Shown one piece after another: positions 15,789 through 23,544 of a stretch of DNA of 36,370 nt. The position numbers and the translations under genes are program-made. The stretch lies in the NCBI RefSeq assembly GCF_023062595.1, contig NZ_JALLAN010000026.1:1-36370 (forward strand), written 5' to 3'. The stretch is from Arthrobacter rhizosphaerae. Its GTDB lineage: Bacteria; Actinomycetota; Actinomycetes; Actinomycetales; Micrococcaceae. Position 1 is the stretch's first letter. Each line of letters starts with the position of its first letter. The notes beneath the pieces are model-generated. The model was given only the letters and a program-made list of their open reading frames with translations. It did no database searches and was not told the origin of the DNA.

Positions 15789-15878
15789 TCATAGCTCCAG
15801 AACGCGCAACCCTTCGGGCACGACTTCAGTGCCGATTCCGTCGCCGGGGATGACTGCGATGCGGTGGGGTGTCGACAT
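15789..15878 (-). pseudogene. Truncated tartrate dehydrogenase / isopropylmalate-dehydrogenase family
   Basis: Begins MSTPHRIAVIPGDGIGTEVV with an AAGGAA ribosome site, the unmistakable N-terminus of the NAD-dependent tartrate/isopropylmalate/isocitrate dehydrogenase family. It then reads PEGLRVLEL and stops after 29 residues instead of about 350. It lies 35 bp after the 2-hydroxyacid dehydrogenase in the D-tartrate operon, so it was probably a tartrate dehydrogenase. The break point (about 15790) adjoins the repeat-rich junction zone, and the rest of the gene is absent from the window. Confidence 0.75.
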
Positions 15879-15913
15879 CAGGGTTCCTTCGTTGTTTCTG
15901 CTTGGTGTTCGGG

Positions 15914-16861
15914 TTAGCGATCAACCGGGTGTGCCGGTTCGCGGTTTTCGAGGACGTCGATGACAGCCCGCGCGGCGACCAAGCCGGCCCGGTTCCGGGC
16001 TTCGGTCGTCTGCCCGGCAAGGTGGGAGGTGATGAGCACATTGTCCAGGCCCCGGAGGGGGCTGTCGCCTGGCAGGGGTTCGGTCTCGAGCACGTCCAGG
16101 GCGGCGCCGGCGATGGCGCCGTCATACAGTGCTTTGGCGAGGGCTTCTTCGTCCACGACTGAGCCGCGGGCTGTGTTGATGAGCACTCCTGTGGGTTTCA
16201 TCATTTGCAGCCGGCCCGCATCGATCAGTTTGCCGCTGGATTGGCCTCCACGGGTGTGCAGGGAGAGGTAGTCGGCCTCACGGATGACGGTGTCCAGATC
16301 CGTGAATCGAATGGCGCTGGTGTCAGGGGCGGGGTGGGCGGTGCTCACCAGGACGTTCATGCCAAGGGCGGTGCCCAGTAGTGCGGTGGCGCGTCCGCTG
16401 GGTCCGTAGCCAATGATGCCAAGGGTGGATCCGCGGAGTTCATGGCCTGCCTCGCGCGGCCAGGCGCCTTGGCGGACGGCGGTGGTGACCTCGGCGAGGC
16501 GGCGTGCGGCCATGATTATCAGTCCGATAGTCAGCTCAGCGACCGAGTGGTGGTTCGTTCCTGGTGCGTTGCAGACCCTGATCCCCTGTGCGGCGGCCGC
16601 CTGGACGTCGATGGAGTCGTACCCCACCCCGCTGCGTGCGATGACTTTGAGGGAGGCAGCGCCGGTGAGCATGTCGGCGGTGACGGGTTCGCTGGCGAGG
16701 ATCGCCCCGGAAATGCTGTTGAATAGCGAGCGGCGTTCCTCCGGGCTGCGTGGCCCCCGCGAGGGTGAATAGACCGGTTCCAGGCCATGGTCCCGCAGGA
16801 GCTGGTCCACGGTATCTCCCGAGTGGAGGTAGTCGGTAGTTATCAGGATGCGTGGGGCCAT
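15914..16861 (-). CDS. D-isomer-specific 2-hydroxyacid dehydrogenase
   Basis: NAD(P)-dependent dehydrogenase of 315 residues. It shows a split catalytic domain and the Rossmann motif GYGPSG (151-156). The catalytic set is visible: Arg232 in NTARGSVVDE, Glu261 in DVLETEP and His280 in SHLAGQT. It follows dctA by about 120 bp in the D-tartrate operon. Possible substrates are tartronate semialdehyde, hydroxypyruvate, glyoxylate or another 2-keto acid formed near tartrate metabolism (inference); the sequence does not separate these. A GAGGAA site precedes the ATG. Confidence 0.88.
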   Translation of the reverse strand: MAPRILITTDYLHSGDTVDQLLRDHGLEPVYSPSRGPRSPEERRSLFNSISGAILASEPVTADMLTGAASLKVIARSGVGYDSIDVQAAAAQGIRVCNAPGTNHHSVAELTIGLIIMAARRLAEVTTAVRQGAWPREAGHELRGSTLGIIGYGPSGRATALLGTALGMNVLVSTAHPAPDTSAIRFTDLDTVIREADYLSLHTRGGQSSGKLIDAGRLQMMKPTGVLINTARGSVVDEEALAKALYDGAIAGAALDVLETEPLPGDSPLRGLDNVLITSHLAGQTTEARNRAGLVAARAVIDVLENREPAHPVDR

Positions 16862-16932
16862 AGCCGGATGGGTTCCTCGTTGGTGCTGGGCGGGTGGTTG
16901 CTGCGCGGATCGTGGAGCTCTGGTCCACGCCG

Positions 16933-16967
16933 GTCAGGGCCGCCGCGGTGTGCGCAGCGGCCCTGAC
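16933..16967 (-). promoter_or_regulatory. Intercistronic hairpin after dctA
   Basis: Perfect 11-bp stem GTCAGGGCCGC (16933-16943) with GCGGCCCTGAC (16957-16967), 13-base loop, between dctA and the hydroxyacid dehydrogenase gene. There is no T run, so it is more likely a processing, stabilising or attenuating hairpin than a full terminator. Confidence 0.55.
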
Positions 16968-16981
16968 GGTCGTTTCCGGTG

Positions 16982-18358
16982 TTAGTGGGCGTCGACTTTC
17001 TCGGCTTCCACGGGTTCCGGCGCGCTGGTTTGGATTTCGTTCTTCCTCTGGCCTGCGGCGTGCAGGGCTTTGCGGGCCTGTTCGGGGTCGTAGTCCTTTT
17101 CCCACTTACCGACCACGACGGCTGCCATCACGTTGCCAAGGACGTTGATGAACACCCGGCCTTCGTTCAGGAGCCGGTCGATGCCGACGATGAGGGCGAG
17201 AGCGGCGAGCGGGATGCCGCCGACGGAGCTCAAGGTGCTGGCCAGGACGATAAACGCGCCGCCGGCGATTCCAGCGGTGCCCTTGCTGGTGAGCATCATG
17301 ACGCCTACCATGACCAGCTGCTGTTCCCAGGACAGGTCCATGCCTACGGCCTGGGCCAGGAACACCGAGGCCATGGTCAGGTAGACGGCGGAGCCGTCGA
17401 GGTTGAAAGAGAACCCGGACGGGATGACGATGCCTACTGTGGATTTGCCGACGCCCATTGCTTCGAGCTTCTTGATCAGCTGCGGAAGGACCGCTTCGCT
17501 GGAGCAGGTGCTCAGGGCGATCAGCAGTTCTGCCTTGAAGTACCGCATGACCGTGAAGATGTTCAGTCCGCAGGTACGGGCGATGATGCCCAGGACCACA
17601 AGGACGTAGAGGATGCAGGTTCCGGTGAACAGCAGGACGAGGTAGCCGAGTTGCTGCAGGCTTTGGGTCCCGTAGTTAGCCACTACGGCCGCCAGTGCAC
17701 CGAATGTGCCGATGGGGGCAAGGCGCATGACCCAGTTGACGATCTTGAAGATGACCGTGGACAGGGCCTGGATGCCCTTGGTCAGGAACGCACCGGCTTC
17801 ACCGGAGACATTCATTGCGGCACCGAAGATGATGGAGACCATCAGCGCGGCAATGATTGTGTGGCCTGTCAAGGCGCCGAACAGGGACTCCGGGATGATG
17901 TTGTTGACGAACTCGATGCCGTCGAAGCCTTCGCTGGCCTTGGCGGGAACCTTGCTGGAGTCCAGCTGTGACGGATCGATATTCATGCCGTCGCCGGGAC
18001 GGAATACGTTGGCGACAACCAGGCCGATGAGCATCGACAGCAGCGACAGGGCGAGGAAGTAGCCCAGTGCCTTCACACCAATGCGGCCGGCCTTGCGCAG
18101 GCTGTCCATGGATGCGATGCCAAGGGAAACAACGCAGAACACCACCGGAATGACGATCATCTTCACCAGGGCGATGAACCAGTCGCTGAGCGGGGTGAGC
18201 TGTTTGCCGACTTCGGGAAGGAGGAAGCCGACGGCGATGCCCAGGACTGCGCCTAGGACGACTTGGAACCAGAGTTCGCGCAGCAGCCGGCCCAACCGGG
18301 ATCGCTGTTTGGGCGGGTGGGCGGAGTGGTGCGGGTTCTGCATGGTGTGGGTCGACAT
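16982..18358 (-). CDS. dctA: DctA-type C4-dicarboxylate:cation symporter
   Basis: 458-residue secondary transporter of the dicarboxylate/amino acid:cation symporter (DAACS) family, the normal DctA length. Visible are many hydrophobic helices, the serine-rich hairpin STCSSEAVLP, SGFSFNLDGSAVYLTMASVFLAQ, and KGTAGIAGGAFIVLASTLSS, all family signatures. An AAAGGAG site lies upstream. Between tarD and the hydroxyacid dehydrogenase it most likely imports tartrate, a C4 dicarboxylate; succinate, malate and fumarate are alternatives. Confidence 0.92.
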   Translation of the reverse strand: MSTHTMQNPHHSAHPPKQRSRLGRLLRELWFQVVLGAVLGIAVGFLLPEVGKQLTPLSDWFIALVKMIVIPVVFCVVSLGIASMDSLRKAGRIGVKALGYFLALSLLSMLIGLVVANVFRPGDGMNIDPSQLDSSKVPAKASEGFDGIEFVNNIIPESLFGALTGHTIIAALMVSIIFGAAMNVSGEAGAFLTKGIQALSTVIFKIVNWVMRLAPIGTFGALAAVVANYGTQSLQQLGYLVLLFTGTCILYVLVVLGIIARTCGLNIFTVMRYFKAELLIALSTCSSEAVLPQLIKKLEAMGVGKSTVGIVIPSGFSFNLDGSAVYLTMASVFLAQAVGMDLSWEQQLVMVGVMMLTSKGTAGIAGGAFIVLASTLSSVGGIPLAALALIVGIDRLLNEGRVFINVLGNVMAAVVVGKWEKDYDPEQARKALHAAGQRKNEIQTSAPEPVEAEKVDAH

Positions 18359-18451
18359 CTTGGGTGCTCCTTTGCACGGCAGACGGAGAAAATTTGGGAG
18401 GTGCGGTCCCGAGCAGTGATGCTGCCCGGGACCGGGGCACTACCCGAGTGG

Positions 18452-19618
18452 TTAGTTGTGCAGTTCGCGCAGGACGTTGTAGAACTCGGCCTTGCCTTCG
18501 AGTCCGATGCCGGGCAGATCGCCCGGGGCTACGCGGCTGTTGACAATGACGGCGTCGTCGGTGAAGCCGCCGGTGGGCTGGAACTCGCCCGGGTAGGACT
18601 CGTTGCCGCCGAGCTTGAGGGCTGCTGCGATGTGCAGGGAGAACTGGTGTCCACCGTGGGGGATGCAGCGGCGGGAAGACCAGCCGTGCTGGGCGAGCAT
18701 GTCCTGGATCCGGCGGTATTCCGTCAGGCCATAGCTCAGGGCAGGGTCGACCTGGATGAAGTCGCGGTCCGGGCGCATGCCGCCGTAGCGGATCAGGTTG
18801 CGGGCGTCCTGGAGGGAGAACAGGTTCTCTCCGGTTGCAATCGGGTTCCTGTAGTGCTCGGAGAGGGTGGCGTTGAGGGCGTAGTCCAGCGGGTCGCCGA
18901 CTTCCTCGTACCAGAACAGCCCGTACTGGTCGATGGCTTTGCCGTATTCCAGCGCCGTCTCAAGGTCGAACTTGCCGTTGACGTCCACCATCAGGCGGGA
19001 ACCGTCGCCGTCGAGGACCTCTATCACGGCCTCGATGCGGCGGAGGTCTTCGGTGAGGTCCGCGCCGCCGATCTTCATCTTGACCACGTCGTAGCCTTTG
19101 GCCAGGAAGCCGCGCATTTCGTTCTGCAGGTCTTCGAGGGTCTTGCCGGGGGCGTAGTAACCGCCAGCGGCGTAGACGAAGACGTCCTGGTCCGGGTTGC
19201 CGTCACCGTAGTGATCCGAGATCCATCGGTACAGCGGGACACCGGCGATCTTCGCGGCAAGGTCGTGCAGAGCCATGTCGGCGACGCCGACGGCGACCGA
19301 GCGTTCGCCGTGTCCGCCGGGCTTTTCGTTGGACATCATCAGGTCCCACGCCTTCTCCGGCGAAAGCTGGCCGTCCTCGTCGAGAAGGTCCTCGGAGGGG
19401 GCATCCATGATGCGCGGAAGGATGCGGTCTTTCAGGATGCCGGTGGCGTTGTAGCGGCCATTGGAGTTGAAGCCATAGCCAACCAGAGGCTTGCCGTTGA
19501 CGAACACATCGCTGACGAGCGCGATGATCGTGCAGTCCATCTTGGTGAAGTCAATGAAGGCATTGCGGATCGAGGAACTGATGGGGATGGTGCCGACGTG
19601 GGCGGAAACAATTTTCAT
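18452..19618 (-). CDS. tarD: D(-)-tartrate dehydratase, enolase superfamily
   Basis: 388 residues. It dehydrates D-tartrate to oxaloacetate. The sequence carries the whole pattern I recall for Bradyrhizobium TarD: SSSIRNAFIDFTKM, GYGFNSNGRY, NEKPGGHGERSVAVG, VVKMKIGG, FWYEEVGDPLDYAL, IATGENLFS, MRPDRDF and CIPHGGHQ. Enolase-superfamily residues are in place: Lys180/Lys182, metal ligands Asp212, Glu238 and Glu264, and His321. The start at 19618 is chosen over a frame extending to 19693 because AGGAGA lies just upstream and the longer frame would run through the promoter and an operator. It is first in the operon with dctA and divergent from the GntR regulator. Specificity is inferred from sequence pattern, supported by the transporter and the tartrate-dehydrogenase stub. 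Confidence 0.92.
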   Translation of the reverse strand: MKIVSAHVGTIPISSSIRNAFIDFTKMDCTIIALVSDVFVNGKPLVGYGFNSNGRYNATGILKDRILPRIMDAPSEDLLDEDGQLSPEKAWDLMMSNEKPGGHGERSVAVGVADMALHDLAAKIAGVPLYRWISDHYGDGNPDQDVFVYAAGGYYAPGKTLEDLQNEMRGFLAKGYDVVKMKIGGADLTEDLRRIEAVIEVLDGDGSRLMVDVNGKFDLETALEYGKAIDQYGLFWYEEVGDPLDYALNATLSEHYRNPIATGENLFSLQDARNLIRYGGMRPDRDFIQVDPALSYGLTEYRRIQDMLAQHGWSSRRCIPHGGHQFSLHIAAALKLGGNESYPGEFQPTGGFTDDAVIVNSRVAPGDLPGIGLEGKAEFYNVLRELHN

Positions 19619-19640
19619 CTTTGAATCTCTCCTGAGTGGG

Positions 19641-19668
19641 ATCTTATTTCTTATAAGGCTCGGATCAA
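19641..19668 (-). promoter_or_regulatory. Candidate tarD promoter
   Basis: On the minus strand TTGATC (19663-19668) and TAAGAT (19641-19646) are separated by 16 bp, about 22 bp upstream of the start codon. A CTTATAAG operator lies in the spacer, a placement suited to repression. Confidence 0.5.
19650..19657. promoter_or_regulatory. GntR operator candidate 1 (CTTATAAG)
   Basis: Palindrome CTTATAAG within the tarD promoter spacer. First of three copies between tarD and the gntR gene. Confidence 0.65.
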
Positions 19669-19710
19669 AGTTAACCCGAGGCGACCAAGGCACAAGCCCT
19701 TGAGCGAATA

Positions 19711-19720
19711 TCTTATAAGA
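19711..19720. promoter_or_regulatory. GntR operator candidate 2 (TCTTATAAGA)
   Basis: Perfect 10-bp palindrome TCTTATAAGA, centre 62 bp from copy 1, in the middle of the divergent region. Confidence 0.65.
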
Positions 19721-19777
19721 CCTGCGATCAAGGGTAGCTCAGGAGTGATGGGGCACACAAGCCTTCTGGGGGAGTTT

Positions 19778-19785
19778 CTTATAAG
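19778..19785. promoter_or_regulatory. GntR operator candidate 3 (CTTATAAG)
   Basis: CTTATAAG followed by A, centre 66 bp from copy 2 and about 65 bp before the regulator's start codon. It probably serves autoregulation. Confidence 0.6.
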
Positions 19786-19849
19786 ATGTTCCAAGGAGCT
19801 AAATCGTGAGCGCCGGGGCCACGCCTCGGCAAGAGATTCGGAGCGTCAG

Positions 19850-20551
19850 ATGAGCATCACGAACGTCTTTTCCAGTAAGGGCAGTCTGGCGTACAACGAA
19901 CTCCGCCAATTGATCCTCTCCGGTGGCCTTGCCCCAGGCTCGCGCATCTCCCAGTACGAGCTGGCGGACAACATGCAAATGAGCATCACCCCCCTGCGTG
20001 AGGCGATCCGACGGCTTTCAAGCGAGGGCCTGATCATCATGGACACCCACAGGGATTCCAGGGTGGCCGCCATGAGCGCCTCCGAAGCACGGCAACTCCT
20101 CGAAGTCCGCCTCTCGCTCGAACCATCGGCAACAGAATTAGCAGCCTCCCGCCGGACTGACGCTGACATCGCAGCAATGCGTTGCGCAGCCGAGAAGCTA
20201 CTACCTGTCACGCGGGTCTGGGGCGAGGAAGCGATCACGGTGCATCGGGAATTCCACCGGGCCGTCTACGCCGCATCGCACAACGACTTCATGATCAAGC
20301 TCCTGGATGACCTGTGGGACAAGTCCGACCGGTATCGCCGCATCGGCCTCGAACTCCCCCCTGGGGATGAACCCCGGACGATCGACCTGAACCAGCACCA
20401 CCAGATACTCGAGCTAGTCATTGCCGGCGACGGCGCCGCTGCGGCCGAACTTGCGCGGATCCACATCTCCAACAGCCTCACAGCCTCGGTCACGGGAGCA
20501 CTTGAGGAACGCGAGAACGTGCAATCGCCAACCCTGGAAAAGAACGCCTAG
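19850..20551 (+). CDS. GntR-family (FadR/FCD) regulator of the tartrate operon
   Basis: 233 residues: an N-terminal winged helix (AYNELRQLILSGGLAPGSRISQYELADNMQMSITPLREAIRRLSSEGLI) followed by an FCD effector domain with the helix-borne residues VHREFHRAVYAASHN and NQHHQILELVIAGDGAAAAELARIHI that usually bind metal and a carboxylate ligand. The ATG at 19850 has GGAG 7 bp upstream. A longer frame from 19700 would place operator sequence inside the coding region and lacks family resemblance. It is divergent from tarD across three CTTATAAG palindromes, so it most likely represses the tartrate operon and itself until a dicarboxylate (tartrate or a product) binds. That role is inference. Confidence 0.9.
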   Translation: MSITNVFSSKGSLAYNELRQLILSGGLAPGSRISQYELADNMQMSITPLREAIRRLSSEGLIIMDTHRDSRVAAMSASEARQLLEVRLSLEPSATELAASRRTDADIAAMRCAAEKLLPVTRVWGEEAITVHREFHRAVYAASHNDFMIKLLDDLWDKSDRYRRIGLELPPGDEPRTIDLNQHHQILELVIAGDGAAAAELARIHISNSLTASVTGALEERENVQSPTLEKNA

Positions 20552-20739
20552 TCGCCGGCAGCCTTCGAATCGTCAGGAACCGGCCGCTGTCCTTCAACGC
20601 GGCAGTCATGTCAACGCTACCGGAGTCCAGGTCCTCGATGCGAGCGAAATCGCTGGTGAGGCGGTGTACCAACCCAGGCCAAATTCGTCGATGAAGTCCT
20701 AACCAGGCGTGGGGCGGAGCGTGGGGCGGACCTGCTCAA

Positions 20740-20967
20740 GACCCGACCGGCGGATCAACCCTGCGGGAGTGGATGGATCACCTCGCTCGGTACGCCATCG
20801 CTAAAGCCGGCCTGGCCGACGCAGTCCGCCAGGCCACCTCCGCAGCGAGCAGCCGGGAGAAGCCGGGATACGCCCCGATGTTCGCCGCGGCCGACCTGCT
20901 ACATGTCCGGGATCCAAGGAACTGGTACGCCACCGGAGTAAGAAGGCTGGTCTCAAGACCATGTTGG
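20740..20967 (+). pseudogene. C-terminal fragment of a TetR-family regulator
   Basis: The frame reads TLREWMDHLARYAIAKAGLADAVRQ, then GYAPMFAAADLL and ATGVRR, which fits the ligand-binding C-terminus of TetR regulators (SbtR-like C domain), but the DNA-binding N-terminus is absent. The preceding 190 bp (20552-20739) shows no recognisable gene. The fragment runs into the 3' end of brnE on the other strand. Confidence 0.4.
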
Positions 20968-21288
20968 TAGCGTGGATGCCAAGATTACGTGTGCCGCTGT
21001 TCCACTGAGAATGCTTAGAGTCGCGTTGCTTCGCCAGAGGTGCAGTCCTGCAGTGGTGACAAGTCCGGCCGCCACAGCGATATTCAGGGGCGTGATCGAC
21101 ACCGGCGTGTTTCGAACCGTGTAGAACACGAGGATGACCAAGACGCCCGGCGGCATATATTCGTTCAGATAGGGCAGCACGGCACTTCGACGCATCGGAG
21201 CAAGGAATGCGAAGGGAATAGCGCGCAGTGCCCATGTTATGAGCGAGCTGATGAGAATCGCGGCCAGAATGTAGGAAGTTTCAGGCAC
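20953..21288 (-). CDS. brnE: Branched-chain amino acid exporter small subunit (AzlD/BrnE family)
   Basis: 111 residues with about four hydrophobic segments (SYILAAILISSLITWALRAIPFAFL, YMPPGVLVILVFYTV, LNIAVAAGLVTTAGLHLW and a C-terminal one), the size and pattern of AzlD/BrnE. Its start overlaps the end of the AzlC-like gene by 8 bp, so the two are coupled. With BrnF it forms a two-subunit inner-membrane exporter of branched-chain amino acids and methionine in Corynebacterium. The same pairing beside a divergent lrp gene supports that role here. Confidence 0.85.
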   Translation of the reverse strand: MPETSYILAAILISSLITWALRAIPFAFLAPMRRSAVLPYLNEYMPPGVLVILVFYTVRNTPVSITPLNIAVAAGLVTTAGLHLWRSNATLSILSGTAAHVILASTLPTWS

Positions 21289-22012
21289 GTCGGTTCATCA
21301 CTTTCAGGGCGGAATAGCGGGCCAGCAGGAACGCGACGAAGAGGATCATCGCCGCTACAAGCATGCCGTCGTTGAAGAACAGGTTGCCAACGACGGCGCA
21401 TCCCAGCGCGACGAGCGGCACGGGCACGTTCTTTCGGTTGCGGCACATGTCGATGCAGAGGACCAGAAAGAACGCGGTAAGCGCAAAGTCGAGGCCAACA
21501 ACACCCTCCGGGATGAAGGATCCGCCTAATGCTCCGATGGTGACGCTGGCTGCCCAGGTGATCTGGAAGCACGCTTGGACCGTCAGGATTCGCCGCCTGC
21601 TCCATGTCTGGGCTTCGCGGGATGTTGTCAGGGCCCAGGCGGAGTCTGTCAGCGTAAGCGTACTGTAGATCTTTGCGCCAATACCGTGGACCCTGCGCAT
21701 GGGGAACGAAAGTGCGTAGAAAACGTGCCGGAAGTTTACGAGGAATGCGGTGAGCGCGACGGTTGTCAACGGTGCGACGGCGACAACCAGGCCCAGGAGG
21801 ATGAACTCCAGGGACCCCGCGAAAATGACCGTGGAAAATACAGGGGCCCACCACCAGGCCAAGGGCGACTGTGCGACTGCAACGCCAAAGGCAAGACCCA
21901 TGGGCAGGAGACCCATCATCGGGGGAAGGCAGAGGCGCATGGCCGCTGTGAAGTCCCGGGTTTTGGTCGGTGAATAATCACGAAGGGTGGGTTGAGCGGG
22001 TTGGGATTCCAA
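21281..22012 (-). CDS. brnF: Branched-chain amino acid exporter large subunit (AzlC/BrnF family)
   Basis: 243 residues, hydrophobic, with the AzlC signature region GLLPMGLAFGVAVAQ, then FAGSLEFILLGL, VNFRHVFYALS and TDSAWALT. The longest start is TTG at 22012, without a clear ribosome site; an internal ATG at 21940 (before RLCLPPMMG) is possible but would remove the usual hydrophilic N-terminal extension. First of two genes, divergent from lrp with a 62-bp gap holding an inverted repeat. Probably exports Leu/Ile/Val/Met when they accumulate, under Lrp control. Confidence 0.87.
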   Translation of the reverse strand: MESQPAQPTLRDYSPTKTRDFTAAMRLCLPPMMGLLPMGLAFGVAVAQSPLAWWWAPVFSTVIFAGSLEFILLGLVVAVAPLTTVALTAFLVNFRHVFYALSFPMRRVHGIGAKIYSTLTLTDSAWALTTSREAQTWSRRRILTVQACFQITWAASVTIGALGGSFIPEGVVGLDFALTAFFLVLCIDMCRNRKNVPVPLVALGCAVVGNLFFNDGMLVAAMILFVAFLLARYSALKVMNRRA

Positions 22013-22040
22013 TGAACAATCATAGGAAGATCGGCACCAA

Positions 22041-22065
22041 ATAGGGTTGCTAAATAGTGCCCTAT
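22041..22065. promoter_or_regulatory. Candidate Lrp operator between brnF and lrp
   Basis: ATAGGG (22041-22046) and CCCTAT (22060-22065) form a perfect 6-bp inverted repeat with a 13-base AT-rich spacer, in the only gap between the divergent genes and ending 9 bp before the lrp ATG. It fits autoregulation plus activation of brnFE. Confidence 0.5.
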
Positions 22066-22074
22066 AGTGAAGAT

Positions 22075-22533
22075 ATGAGCAATCAAAGGAAGCTTGATGC
22101 CCTTGATCAGGAAATTATATTGCAGCTCTCAGAGGAAGGTCGTCTCACCAATCTCGAGCTAGCACGAAGGGTAGGGTTGACACCTGCTCCGTGCCTGCGG
22201 CGGGTGCAACGACTCGAAGCCGATGGAGTCATCGCCGGTTACCGGGCGGTCATCGACCCGGTGGCTGCTGGCCGGGGTTTCCGCGTCATCATGTCTGTCG
22301 AGATCACCATGACCGACCGACAGACGGTCGAGGACTTTGAGACAGCAGTTGCTGCCCTCCCTGAAGTGACAGAGGTCCGCCGTGTCTACGGAGTGCCGGA
22401 CTACATTGTGATGGTGGATGTTGCCGACGGAAACGAGTACGAACGCTTCCAGACGCAGAAGATGACCAAGCTGCCGGGGATCCGGCACATCATTTCCCAC
22501 CCCATGATGAAACTGATCAAAGGCCGTGGCTAA
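22075..22533 (+). CDS. lrp: Lrp/AsnC-family regulator
   Basis: 152 residues: an N-terminal helix-turn-helix (LDALDQEIILQLSEEGRLTNLELARRVGLTPAPCLRRVQRLEADGVI) and a C-terminal RAM/AsnC ligand-binding domain (EVRRVYGVPDYIVMVDVAD). The ATG at 22075 is preferred; a GTG at 22057 would add six residues inside the inverted repeat. It is divergent from brnFE, the arrangement known in Corynebacterium glutamicum, where Lrp activates brnFE in response to branched-chain amino acids and methionine. The last 17 bp overlap the convergent DMT transporter gene. Confidence 0.92.
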   Translation: MSNQRKLDALDQEIILQLSEEGRLTNLELARRVGLTPAPCLRRVQRLEADGVIAGYRAVIDPVAAGRGFRVIMSVEITMTDRQTVEDFETAVAALPEVTEVRRVYGVPDYIVMVDVADGNEYERFQTQKMTKLPGIRHIISHPMMKLIKGRG

Positions 22534-23473
22534 CTGAGCTGTGTTCCCTTGCTTCCTTGGCGGCCGCAGTCTGGCTTCTGCGCCCTGCCAGCCAGATAGC
22601 CACGGTGTTCGTGGCAACGATTACCCCCATCCCAAGCCATTCGTGGAGTACAAGGATCTGTCCCAGTACTACCGTTCCGGAGAGCGCGGCGAGGATGGGG
22701 TTGATGCTCATGAAGACGCCGAAGAATCCCGCCGGCACGTGGCGGAGTGCGACGAGGTCGGCTGCATAGGGGACCACCGAGCAAAGGACCCCGGCCGCGA
22801 CTGCATAGACAAGCGCCGGAGGGGTCAACGCTCCGTGAGCGAGGAGATAGCCCGCCACGGGCAGGTAAAAAACCAGGGATACCAGTGTTCCAGCGGCAGG
22901 AGCTTGCAAACCTGGCAGCCGCTCCCCAGCGACTCTGTTTAAGAGGATGTACGCTGCCCAGCAAACGGCGGCGGCCACGGCGACGGCAACTCCCGCGAAG
23001 TCGCTGCTAGGGCCCGGCATGACGAGAACGTACACACCCAGTCCCGCGCTGACCCCACACACCAGATCCCAACGGCTCCTTGAGGATAGAAGAGCGACCG
23101 CCAAGGGTCCGAGGAATTCCAGGGTAACGGCAAGCCCAAGTCCAATTCGGTCGATGGCGACATACAGACAGATGTTCATTAGCGCGGTCGCCGCTCCGAG
23201 CAGGAGTATTGGCCACCACTGTTGCCAGGTGAAGCGATGGAAGGCCGGCCGCGCAATGGGAAGGAGGACAGCGGCAGCCACGAGCTGCCGAACGGCCACG
23301 ACGCCGGCCGGGCCGATGATTGGAAAGGCATGCGCACCAATCCCGGCGCCGATCTGATTGCTGAGTCCGCTTCCCGTCATCATCAGGACGCCACGGGCAA
23401 TCGATGTGCTGGTGCGGTCATTCACTTGGCGCCGGTGGGACTGGGGCATACCTTGTACTGGCTGAGCTTCCAT
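22517..23473 (-). CDS. DMT-superfamily (EamA/RhtA-like) metabolite exporter
   Basis: About 318 residues with ten predicted hydrophobic helices in two EamA repeats. The RhtA-like beginning RGVLMMTGSGLSNQIGAGIGAHAFPIIGPAGVVAVRQL suggests export of an amino acid such as threonine or homoserine. The start is uncertain: ATG at 23500, 23473 or 23449 are in frame and none has a good ribosome site; I chose 23473. A TATAAA at 23527-23532 on this strand could be the -10. Divergent from a LysR regulator, which probably controls it; the 3' end overlaps lrp. Confidence 0.83.
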   Translation of the reverse strand: MEAQPVQGMPQSHRRQVNDRTSTSIARGVLMMTGSGLSNQIGAGIGAHAFPIIGPAGVVAVRQLVAAAVLLPIARPAFHRFTWQQWWPILLLGAATALMNICLYVAIDRIGLGLAVTLEFLGPLAVALLSSRSRWDLVCGVSAGLGVYVLVMPGPSSDFAGVAVAVAAAVCWAAYILLNRVAGERLPGLQAPAAGTLVSLVFYLPVAGYLLAHGALTPPALVYAVAAGVLCSVVPYAADLVALRHVPAGFFGVFMSINPILAALSGTVVLGQILVLHEWLGMGVIVATNTVAIWLAGRRSQTAAAKEAREHSSVSHGL

Positions 23474-23529
23474 AACCCAAAGTTTCCCCGGCCGGACCAT
23501 GGGTAAGAAATGTGTTCAACGGGCTTTTT

Positions 23530-23544
23530 ATACGATGAGCGTAT
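23530..23544. promoter_or_regulatory. LysR box (ATAC-N7-GTAT)
   Basis: ATACGATGAGCGTAT fits the T-N11-A LysR consensus exactly. It lies between the divergent exporter and lysR genes and overlaps the first bases of the lysR ATG and the candidate exporter -10. Confidence 0.55.

Noticed and set aside
18263..19624. 453-residue ORF antisense to tarD, and similar long antisense ORFs at 16979-17971, 1865-3148, 8133-9122, 29022-30203 and 31999-33225
   Set aside because: Each lies opposite a gene with clear family motifs. They are long only because of high third-position GC, and none resembles a protein family.
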